Part shown: positions 43,647 through 52,222 of the stretch, piece after piece
Numbering within the stretch: position 1 is the stretch's first letter
How the letters are laid out: every line of letters starts with the position of its first letter
DNA from: Verrucomicrobiota bacterium
GTDB lineage: Bacteria > Verrucomicrobiota > Verrucomicrobiia > CAIQCK01
DNA length: 64,000 nt
Assembly: GCA_016222825.1 (NCBI GenBank)
Contig: JACRQF010000015.1
Span: 233,646 to 297,645, forward strand
Direction: 5' to 3'
Notes under the pieces: model-generated
Database searches by the model: none
The model's input: only the letters and a program-made list of their open reading frames with translations
Told to the model about the DNA's origin: nothing
Translations under genes and position numbers: made by a program

Positions 43647-44714
43647 ATGAATGTCCGAATGGAGCAGTTGCTGGAGTTGGTGGTGACGGAGAATTGCTCC
43701 GACCTCCACATCCGGGTTGGCTTGCCGCCGGTGGTGCGCCTGCACGGCTCGCTGGTGACGTTGACGCAGGTGCCGCCGATCACGCAGGAGGACGCGGAGC
43801 GGCTGGTGAAGTCCATCACCAGCGAGGAGCATCTGCGCCGGACGCGCGAGGTGGGCGGCAGCGACTTCGGTTTCTCTTATCAGGACAAGGCGCGGTTCCG
43901 CGTCAGCATCTTCAAGGAGCGCGGCAACTTCGCGCTGGTGATGCGGCAGATTCCGACGCGGATGATGACGCTGGAGCAGATCGGCCTGCCGCCGAGCATC
44001 AAGGACCTGCTCTACCTGCCGCGCGGCCTGATCCTCGTCGTCGGCCCGACCGGCTCCGGCAAGACCACGACGCTGGCCTCGATGCTGAACATCGTCAACC
44101 AGGAACGCGACGTCCATATTATAACCGTCGAGGACCCGATCGAGTATTACCATCCGAACAAAAAGAGCGTCATCACCCAGCGCGAGATCGGCGTGGACGT
44201 GACGTCGTTCTCCGAGGCCCTGCGTCGCGCGTTGCGGCAGGACCCCGACGTGGTGCTCGTGGGTGAAATGCGCGACCTCGAAACGATGGAGGCCGCCATC
44301 ACCGCGGCGGAGACGGGCCACCTCGTCTTTGCGACGCTGCACACCACGGGCGCGGCGCGGACGGTGGACCGCATCGTGGACGCCTTCCCGACGGCGCAGC
44401 AGGAGCAGATTCGCACGCAGCTTGCCAGCTCGATCAAAGCGGTTGTCTCGCAGTTGCTGCTGCCGCGCAAGGACGGCAAGGGCCGCGTGGCGGTGTTCGA
44501 GGTGATGATCACCACGCAGTCCATCCAGGCGCTCATCCGCGACAACAAGACGTTCCGCATCCAGAGCGACATCCAGACCGGCGCGAAGCACGGCATGTTC
44601 ACGCTCGACAGCCATCTGGTGGAGCTTTACCAGAAAGGCATCATTGACTACGGCGAGATGCTGACGACCGCGCAGGATCCCGAGACCATGATGCAACAAC
44701 TGGGCATGAAGTGA
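43647..44714 (+). CDS. pilT: PilT-type retraction ATPase
   Basis: 355 residues, typical of PilT and lacking the PilB N-terminal domain and zinc cysteines. CSDLHIRVGLPPVVR begins the domain. Walker A GPTGSGKT is at 133-140, with VEDPIEY, VLVGEMRDLETM and ATLHTTGAARTVDRI. The C-terminal retraction motif (AIRNLIRE in PilT) appears as a variant, QALIRDNKTFRI. It drives pilus disassembly. It is directly between the two PilB-like genes, 20 and 1 bases away. Confidence 0.93.
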   Translation: MNVRMEQLLELVVTENCSDLHIRVGLPPVVRLHGSLVTLTQVPPITQEDAERLVKSITSEEHLRRTREVGGSDFGFSYQDKARFRVSIFKERGNFALVMRQIPTRMMTLEQIGLPPSIKDLLYLPRGLILVVGPTGSGKTTTLASMLNIVNQERDVHIITVEDPIEYYHPNKKSVITQREIGVDVTSFSEALRRALRQDPDVVLVGEMRDLETMEAAITAAETGHLVFATLHTTGAARTVDRIVDAFPTAQQEQIRTQLASSIKAVVSQLLLPRKDGKGRVAVFEVMITTQSIQALIRDNKTFRIQSDIQTGAKHGMFTLDSHLVELYQKGIIDYGEMLTTAQDPETMMQQLGMK

Positions 44715-44715
44715 C

Positions 44716-46419
<1,704 letters not shown>

Positions 46420-46590
46420 CCGGGGAAGGAGCCGCCCAACACTGGTGCGGGAGGAGAAAACCCGTCTTCAGTCCGGCACGCCGGGACCGCGTCATTCCCT
46501 GACTTGATTTTTTCCAACTTTGATGGTGAGTTCCGCGAAATGAAGTGACCTATTACAGCAGAGCCGAAACAGACAAACCGGAGAGCTGCC

Positions 46591-47886
46591 ATGCCCAAGT
46601 ATGAATACACAGCGGTAGATGCCCGCGGCAAAGAAACAACTGGCGAGATGGAGACAGAGAGTCCCGCCGCCGCGATCAACAAGCTCAAGGAGATGGGGTA
46701 TTTCCCCACCAAGATCACCGAGGCTGGCGCAGGCAAGGGCCGCAAGTCCAAGGCGGCAAGCGCGGTCGGCGCCAAGGGCGGCAAAAAAGGCGGCTGGCAG
46801 CAGATGGAGATCAACATCCCCGGCATTACCGACCGGGTGAACAAGAAGCTCCTCACCGTCTTCACACGCCAACTGGCGACGCTGATTGACGCCGGTCTGC
46901 CGTTGCTGCGCGCGCTGCGCACCTTGGAGCGCCAGGAACGGAATCCCGCCCTCAAGAAGACCATCGTCTCGCTCGCCGAGGCGGTCGAAGGCGGCTCGAC
47001 GATGTCCGAGGCGATGCAGCACCACCCGCGGGTGTTCGACCGGCTCTACATCAACATGATCCGCGCTGGCGAGGCGGGCGGCGTGCTGGAGGTCGTGCTG
47101 ACGCGGTTGGCGGAGTTTGCCGAGAAGGCGCAGAAAATTCGCGGCAAAGTCCTCGCGGCGTCGGTCTATCCGATCGTCGTGCTCACCATCGCCGTGGGCA
47201 TCCTGTTCTTCCTGATGACCTACATCGTGCCGAAGTTCCAGGACATCTTCAAAGACCTCCTCGAAGGCAAACCGTTGCCGGCCCTGACCCAGGCCGTGAT
47301 GGACGCCAGCAAGCTGATCCGCGAGAACGTGCTGGTGGTCGGCGGCGCCGTGGTGGCGTTTGTGGTGCTGTTCAACTTCCTGATCAAAAAAGTGCCGGCG
47401 CTCACCCGGCTGTGGGACAACTTCAAGCTCAACATGCCCGCCTTCGGCCCGATGATCCGCAAGGTCGGCATCTCCCGGTTCACGCGGACGCTCGGCACCC
47501 TCATCTCCAGCGGCGTGCCGATCCTGCAAGGACTCATGATCGTGAAGGAAACCTCCGGCAACCGCGTCATCGCCGACGCCGTGCAGCGGGTGCATGACTC
47601 GGTGAAGGAGGGTGAATCGGTGGTGCGGCCCCTGGAAGCCAGCAAGGTCTTTCCGCCGATGGTGGTCTCGATGATTGACGTCGGCGAGGAAACCGGCGCG
47701 CTGCCGGAAATGCTGATGAAGATCGCCGACAACTACGACGAGGAAGTGGACAACGCCGTCGCCGGCATTACGTCGCTGCTGGAGCCGATTCTCATTGTGT
47801 TCCTGGCCGTGGTGGTCGGCGTCATCGTCGTGGCGCTGTTCCTGCCGCTGGTGACCATCCTCCAGACGCTCGGCGGCGCGGCGTGA
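46591..47886 (+). CDS. Type II secretion/pilus inner-membrane platform protein (GspF/PilC)
   Basis: 431 residues. The N-terminal YEYTAVDARGKETTGEME segment is followed by two T2SSF repeats (about 95-220 and 300-425), each with the FTRQLATLIDAGLPLLRAL or FTRTLGTLISSGVPILQGL pattern. Three membrane helices lie near 190-215, 245-270 and 400-425. It organises the pseudopilus at the inner membrane and couples to the ATPases. A 171-base gap precedes it, which may hold a separate promoter. Confidence 0.93.
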   Translation: MPKYEYTAVDARGKETTGEMETESPAAAINKLKEMGYFPTKITEAGAGKGRKSKAASAVGAKGGKKGGWQQMEINIPGITDRVNKKLLTVFTRQLATLIDAGLPLLRALRTLERQERNPALKKTIVSLAEAVEGGSTMSEAMQHHPRVFDRLYINMIRAGEAGGVLEVVLTRLAEFAEKAQKIRGKVLAASVYPIVVLTIAVGILFFLMTYIVPKFQDIFKDLLEGKPLPALTQAVMDASKLIRENVLVVGGAVVAFVVLFNFLIKKVPALTRLWDNFKLNMPAFGPMIRKVGISRFTRTLGTLISSGVPILQGLMIVKETSGNRVIADAVQRVHDSVKEGESVVRPLEASKVFPPMVVSMIDVGEETGALPEMLMKIADNYDEEVDNAVAGITSLLEPILIVFLAVVVGVIVVALFLPLVTILQTLGGAA

Positions 47887-47897
47887 GGAGTAAAACA

Positions 47898-47932
47898 TAA
47901 TTCGTAATTCGTAACTGGCGATAAGTAATTGG
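47898..47932 (+). repeat. Heptamer array TAATTCG, intergenic
   Basis: Five 7-bp steps: TAATTCG, TAATTCG, TAACTGG, CGATAAG, TAATTGG. It fills the gap between the GspF/PilC gene and the first pseudopilin. It belongs to the same family, in the opposite orientation, as part of the repeat at 10827-10899. Confidence 0.85.
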
Positions 47933-47935
47933 AAG

Positions 47936-48805
47936 ATGACGATGAAACTGAACAGGTCAAAGGCAAGGCGTGAACGGCGCATTGCGCATTACGCATTACG
48001 TATTACGCAGCGTGCTTCCCCCGGCTTCACGCTGGTGGAATTGATGGCGGTGATCGTCGTCATCGGGATTGTGTCCGGCGTCGTGATCGCCGGCGCCAGC
48101 TATGCCAACCGGACGGCGATGAGAAACCGCACCATTACCACCATCCAGCAAGTCAGCACGGCAGCCGAGATGTTTTACTCGGACAGAGGCGGATATCCGC
48201 CGGATTTGACCTGCACAACGAACACAGCGGACGCCAACAATGACGATCTCAGGTCCAACCAGTTCGTCTGGCCTTGCGAAGCTTTGTGGTATTATCTGGC
48301 GTATAAGGGGGTGCACCTGCGGACTGGATACCAGAAGCAGCCTTATATGGTTTTCAAGCGCGAGCAACTGGCTACAGGGAACACGAAGATCGAAGCGACA
48401 TATGATGATGCGCCCGGCAACTACATGCGGATTGTGGATTCATGGGGCAATCCGCTGAACTACAAGAGTTACGATGGGAACAGTTACAAGTTCACCGACG
48501 GCACGATGATGCCGCGCCACAATAACAGAACCACTTCTACTATTTGGGGCCACCCGTCCTACGACTTGTGTTCCTACGGCGCCGACGGCACGACCTGGCA
48601 GGAACGCGACAAGCCCTATGATCGCCTGCAAGACTTGAAACTCGACCAAATGACGACCGTGGAACATTGGAACGGGAGGGACCATGCTCAGATACCCGTT
48701 TATTTCACCAGACCTTTCGATACTCAGGTCACAGCTGGAGGTGGAGTCAAACACTGTTACGGCGGCGAGGACAACGACGATATCAACAACTGGCAACAAC
48801 GATAA
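47936..48805 (+). CDS. Type II secretion/pilus pseudopilin (GspG-like), long leader
   Basis: 289 residues. The prepilin site is ASPG|FTLVELMAVIVVIG with Gly30/Phe31 and Glu at +5. The leader is 30 residues; its HYALRITQ part is the translation of a 7-bp repeat array (47978-48010). After the hydrophobic helix there is a long globular part with TTIQQVSTAAEMFYSDRGGYP, typical of the major pseudopilin GspG. It is encoded just downstream of the platform protein. Confidence 0.85.
   Translation: MTMKLNRSKARRERRIAHYALRITQRASPGFTLVELMAVIVVIGIVSGVVIAGASYANRTAMRNRTITTIQQVSTAAEMFYSDRGGYPPDLTCTTNTADANNDDLRSNQFVWPCEALWYYLAYKGVHLRTGYQKQPYMVFKREQLATGNTKIEATYDDAPGNYMRIVDSWGNPLNYKSYDGNSYKFTDGTMMPRHNNRTTSTIWGHPSYDLCSYGADGTTWQERDKPYDRLQDLKLDQMTTVEHWNGRDHAQIPVYFTRPFDTQVTAGGGVKHCYGGEDNDDINNWQQR
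47978..48010 (+). repeat. Heptamer array CGCATTA in pseudopilin leader
   Basis: CGCATTG, CGCATTA, CGCATTA, CGTATTA and partial CGCAG with exact 7-bp period. It is translated in the leader of the pseudopilin, directly before its cleavage site. Confidence 0.92.
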
Positions 48806-48816
48806 CCAGAGGACGG

Positions 48817-48851
48817 AGATCAGAGGTCAGAGGCCAGAAGACAGAGGGCAG
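48817..48851 (+). repeat. Heptamer array (AGRNCAG), intergenic
   Basis: AGATCAG, AGGTCAG, AGGCCAG, AAGACAG and AGGGCAG follow with exact 7-bp period in the 66-base gap between two pseudopilin genes. Its complement family appears at 49651-49685. Confidence 0.92.
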
Positions 48852-48871
48852 TTCTGAAGAAGAGAAGAGTT

Positions 48872-49567
48872 ATGAAGTCTATGAAACGGCAGGAACTTTT
48901 GGGTGGCGGCTTCACCTTGGTGGAGTTGCTGGTGGTCATCAGCATCATCGTGGTGCTGATGGGTTTGCTGTTCCCCACCATCAACATCGTCAAGAACGCC
49001 GCCAACAAAGCCAGGGCGGGCACGGCCATCCAAAGCCTCTGCGGGGCCGCCAAGGCTTACAACAACGAATATGGCAAGTGGCCGGACCCGGCCAACGACC
49101 AGGATTTCGTCCTGGTTTTCAACGGCCTGATGAATCCCCAGACGGGCCAGAAGATCACCACCGGCCAGGCGGCGAACGACAACCCGCGCGCCATCCAGTT
49201 CATGGAGATCAAGGCCAAGGACGTGGTCATTCCAGGCTCTGGCAACAACCAATCCCCGCTGGCGTTCTACGATCCGTGGAGCATGCCTTACGCCTACTGC
49301 TTTGATAACGGCAAGAAAGGAAGCTACTACGTGGGGCCGTTCCAAAACGGCGTCCCGTCCAACATGCAGTCGTGGACGGATCCCACGGCTTACGACAACC
49401 AGGTGGCGGTGCCCTTCAAGGACGACACTTCCAACTCGACCATCATCCCCGGAGGCTTCGCGTTCTTCTCCGATGGTCCCGACACGCGCTCAGGCACCGA
49501 CCAGTCGGATCCGGGCAGCAAGAACATGACCAAAGCCTACGAAGACGACGTCAGGAGCTGGCGATGA
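48872..49567 (+). CDS. Pseudopilin (GspG/PilA-like)
   Basis: 231 residues with a normal short leader: LLGGG|FTLVELLVVISIIVVL, cleavage after Gly13, Glu at +5. The globular part has AIQSLCGAAKAYNNEYGKWPDP, a GspG-type segment, and a FYDPWSMPYAY region. It is the only pseudopilin in the row whose leader is not extended by a repeat; its array lies just upstream instead. It overlaps the next gene by 4 bases (ATGA). Confidence 0.87.
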   Translation: MKSMKRQELLGGGFTLVELLVVISIIVVLMGLLFPTINIVKNAANKARAGTAIQSLCGAAKAYNNEYGKWPDPANDQDFVLVFNGLMNPQTGQKITTGQAANDNPRAIQFMEIKAKDVVIPGSGNNQSPLAFYDPWSMPYAYCFDNGKKGSYYVGPFQNGVPSNMQSWTDPTAYDNQVAVPFKDDTSNSTIIPGGFAFFSDGPDTRSGTDQSDPGSKNMTKAYEDDVRSWR

Positions 49568-50490
49568 TAAAAGAGGCAAGCGGCAAGAGGCAAGAGGCAA
49601 GGGACAGACGGGGGACGGGTGGAGTGTGGCTTGGCCGTCCCGGCTGCCGTCTTCTGTCCTCTGTCCTCTGTCCTCTGCCCTCTGGTCGCTCCGCCTTCAC
49701 CTTGGTCGAGTTGATGGCCGTGGTGGCACTCATCGGGCTGCTCATGATGGTGGCGATGCCGGCAATCCAAGGCACCAAGGGCAGTTCTTTGATCAGCGCG
49801 GCGCGGCAGTTCTCCAACGACCTGAACCTGGCCCGGCAGTATGGCATTGCCCGCAACTACCGCATGCGCGTCGTGATCGCCACCGAGAAGACCATCAAGG
49901 ATTCCCGAACCGACATCCCCGACTTGGTTGCGCTGCAATACAGCGCTTATGCCATCATGTTCCAGCAGCGAACTTACTGGGGGTGGGTGGGAAACGTGCC
50001 GAACCAGCCGAACAAGCCCTATGGCAGGGATAGGTGGTATTACCTTCAACACTGGAAACCCCTGCCCAAAGGAGTCATTTTTGATCCCGCGGATTCGGAT
50101 TTGAAGTCTGCGGACGGCAAGGGCCTGTCGTTACCCAAGACGACCATTTTCTTTGGCCAAATGGCCACCCAAAACATGTGGGATGGAATAACGCTGGACG
50201 TGTTGCCGTTTCCTTACAGGAATTCCGACACGGACCCGTCAAGCGGATCGGAGATGGCCTTCATCGAGTTCAAGCCCAATGGCACGCCCACCATGGCTGG
50301 CTCGGTGCGATTGGTTAATGGCACCGTGCAGGTCAGTCGCGGCGGCGACATGAACGTGACCCTTATCGTGCCCGGCCGCGAGTCAGCCAGGAGCGCGTCG
50401 TCCAACAATGATCCGGCAGCCGTGAACAGCGTCGTGCTGAGTTGGGACGGGCTTATCGGCAAAATCAAATGGACGCAACCCGGAAGATGA
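49564..50490 (+). CDS. Verru_Chthon cassette protein D (GspH/FimT-like pseudopilin)
   Basis: 308 residues from the ATG overlapping the previous stop. The leader is 44 residues and ends SGRSA|FTLVELMAVVALIG, so an Ala replaces the normal Gly before the cut. Two repeat arrays (49574-49601 and 49651-49685) encode most of the leader. After the helix, RQFSNDLNLARQYGIARNYRMRV is typical of GspH/FimT minor pseudopilins. It is followed by B, C and A proteins, as in the four-gene Verru_Chthon cassette known from Verrucomicrobiota. Confidence 0.82.
   Translation: MIKEASGKRQEARDRRGTGGVWLGRPGCRLLSSVLCPLPSGRSAFTLVELMAVVALIGLLMMVAMPAIQGTKGSSLISAARQFSNDLNLARQYGIARNYRMRVVIATEKTIKDSRTDIPDLVALQYSAYAIMFQQRTYWGWVGNVPNQPNKPYGRDRWYYLQHWKPLPKGVIFDPADSDLKSADGKGLSLPKTTIFFGQMATQNMWDGITLDVLPFPYRNSDTDPSSGSEMAFIEFKPNGTPTMAGSVRLVNGTVQVSRGGDMNVTLIVPGRESARSASSNNDPAAVNSVVLSWDGLIGKIKWTQPGR
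49574..49601 (+). repeat. Heptamer array AGGCAAG in pseudopilin leader
   Basis: AGGCAAG, CGGCAAG, AGGCAAG, AGGCAAG with exact 7-bp period, translated as part of ASGKRQEAR near the N terminus of cassette protein D. Confidence 0.93.
49651..49685 (+). repeat. Heptamer array CCTCTGN in pseudopilin leader
   Basis: CTTCTGT, CCTCTGT, CCTCTGT, CCTCTGC, CCTCTGG with exact 7-bp period. It is the reverse complement of the array at 48817-48851, so the preceding pseudopilin gene is bracketed by inverted copies. Confidence 0.93.
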
Positions 50491-51278
50491 ACATGAACAG
50501 GGAAGAGTTAAGAGTGAAGAGCCTCTTGCAGAACCCCTCTTCTGTAGCGGCGGTCTCCGACCGCCGTCCGCCTATGCTGAGGATTTCGGCGGTCGGAGAC
50601 CGCCGCTACAGGGTTTTGCAGGAACCTCTGAAGAGTGAAGAGTTGGGTCGGCCGGTTGTCCGTCCGCTTTCAACGTTCTCACCGCCTCCCCCTTCCCGCT
50701 TTGCTTCCTCCTCCGGCTTCAGCCTCGTGGAGGTCATGCTCGCCATTGGCATCGTGGCCTTCGCCGTGGTCGGGGTGCTCACCGCCTTCCCCGTCGGCAT
50801 CGAGGCCGCGCGCGACGCGCGCGATGAAAACACCGCCGCGCTCATTGCCGATGACATCTTCACCCGGCTGCGCTCCCAGCCTTTCGGCGGTCCCGTTGTG
50901 TGGCCGGAAGTGCCCATGAAGAGACAAGCCGCCGGTTTCAAGGCGGACTACACAGGGCGGACCCCGATTGCCAGCATGTTCTATTATGCGCGGGATGGCC
51001 GGCCGGCCAACGCCAACACCACTGCGGACGGTCGCCCCCCCACCGCCACATCGACCTACAAGAGCGATGAAGGCTATTTCGGCATACGAATCTACGTGAA
51101 CAACGATCCCTACAATGCTCTCAGCAGTTATTATCTGAAACTGAGGAACGACAACTCGGTTGTCAACTGGTCCGAACTGGCGTTCATCATCGTGGAGGTT
51201 TCCTGGCCAGCCCGGACGCCGTTTAACAACCGCAAGTTCAAGAGGGAATTCGAAACCCACATCGCCAACCTCCACTGA
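50487..51278 (+). CDS. Verru_Chthon cassette protein B (PilV/GspI-like pseudopilin), very long leader
   Basis: 263 residues from the ATG that overlaps the previous stop (ATGA). Cleavage is at ASSSG|FSLVEVMLAIGIV, after Gly77, so the leader is about three to ten times normal length. Residues about 19-42 of the leader translate a palindromic REP-like element, flanked by heptamer arrays (translated REELRV and LKSEE). The mature part has the PilV-like helix, then GIEAARDARDENTAALIADDIF. If start sites further downstream are used, the repeat might be untranslated, but no good Met lies between it and the site. Confidence 0.82.
   Translation: MNMNREELRVKSLLQNPSSVAAVSDRRPPMLRISAVGDRRYRVLQEPLKSEELGRPVVRPLSTFSPPPPSRFASSSGFSLVEVMLAIGIVAFAVVGVLTAFPVGIEAARDARDENTAALIADDIFTRLRSQPFGGPVVWPEVPMKRQAAGFKADYTGRTPIASMFYYARDGRPANANTTADGRPPTATSTYKSDEGYFGIRIYVNNDPYNALSSYYLKLRNDNSVVNWSELAFIIVEVSWPARTPFNNRKFKREFETHIANLH
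50503..50644 (+). repeat. REP-like palindrome flanked by heptamer arrays, inside a coding region
   Basis: A perfect 24-bp inverted repeat (arms 50543-50566 and 50587-50610, TGTAGCGGCGGTCTCCGACC... type, 20-base loop) is surrounded by further imperfect pairing. AAGAGTN heptamers flank it on both sides (50503-50523 and 50631-50644). AAGAGTGAAGAG is exactly repeated at 50510-50521 and 50631-50642. It lies wholly in the leader of cassette protein B. Confidence 0.93.
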
Positions 51279-51280
51279 CC

Positions 51281-52219
51281 ATGAGAACACAGCTTTCATC
51301 ACAAAACGCCGCGCGTGAACGCTGGAAGGAAGGAAATCCGCGTTCCACACTCCGCATTCCGCATTCAAGAGCGGGCTTTACCCTGCTGGAAATCCTGGTC
51401 GCCAGCGGTGTGTTGGCGTTGATGGTGACGATCCTTTTCGCTCTTTTTGCCGAGGGATCGAACGCGTGGCGCATGGGCGAGAGGACCGCCGAAGTGAACC
51501 AAGGCACTCGCACGGCGATGGAACTGCTGGTTCGCGAGGTGTCACAGGCCGTGATTGACACCAACACGCCGCCCCTGAACCTGCGAGGCTTGAAGGTGGA
51601 CATCAACAAAAGTTCCACGGCGAACGATCCTGCGAGCGATCCCACGCCTCATGGCACTTATGGGGAGATTTGCTTCGTCGCGCCGGTGGAACTTGGCAAC
51701 GAAATCACCAACAACGTGGCTGCCCCGAGCGCCTACCGGGCGCTCTGTGGCGTCCGCTATTACGTGGCCAGAGCGGTTGATGAGAGCGGCAAGCGGTCTG
51801 TGTTGGGCAACCTGACCCGTGCAGCTTACCAAACAGTCAACAGGGGTTCTCCGGCCAGCTTCTACGACGACCCGGTGTCGCTGGGTTCCGGTCTTGTCCG
51901 AATGAACTCCGCCGTGGTGGCCGAGAACGTGCTCTGTTTTCGCGTGCATCCCGCGCAGAACGACACCGCGCAAGGGTTGAGGCCGCTCAATCCGCAGATG
52001 TTCAAAGACATGGACGCCGACCAGTCTTTGGCCATCGACTACAACAAATTCAGCGGGAGGAATCCCTGCTTTCCCGGCGTTTATATCGGCCTGTGCGTGG
52101 TGGACAGCAGGACGGCCAGCCGCATCAATGAACTGGGCTTGAACGCGGCGTCCAAAATGGCGGGATTCTATGCCACGACCAACTGGACCATGGTCCGCTT
52201 TGAGAACTTCAAGCCGTAA
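51281..52219 (+). CDS. Verru_Chthon cassette protein C (PilW/GspJ-like pseudopilin)
   Basis: 312 residues, 2 bases after gene B. Cleavage HSRAG|FTLLEILVASGVLAL after Gly32. The leader includes RSTLRIPHS, a translation of the repeat at 51342-51369. The mature part has a VNQGTRTAMELLVREVSQAV helix typical of PilW/GspJ. Position between B and A matches the cassette order. Confidence 0.83.
   Translation: MRTQLSSQNAARERWKEGNPRSTLRIPHSRAGFTLLEILVASGVLALMVTILFALFAEGSNAWRMGERTAEVNQGTRTAMELLVREVSQAVIDTNTPPLNLRGLKVDINKSSTANDPASDPTPHGTYGEICFVAPVELGNEITNNVAAPSAYRALCGVRYYVARAVDESGKRSVLGNLTRAAYQTVNRGSPASFYDDPVSLGSGLVRMNSAVVAENVLCFRVHPAQNDTAQGLRPLNPQMFKDMDADQSLAIDYNKFSGRNPCFPGVYIGLCVVDSRTASRINELGLNAASKMAGFYATTNWTMVRFENFKP
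51342..51369 (+). repeat. Heptamer array ATTCCGC in pseudopilin leader
   Basis: GTTCCAC, ACTCCGC, ATTCCGC, ATTCAAG with exact 7-bp period, translated just upstream of the prepilin cleavage site of cassette protein C. Confidence 0.88.
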
Positions 52220-52222
52220 GAA

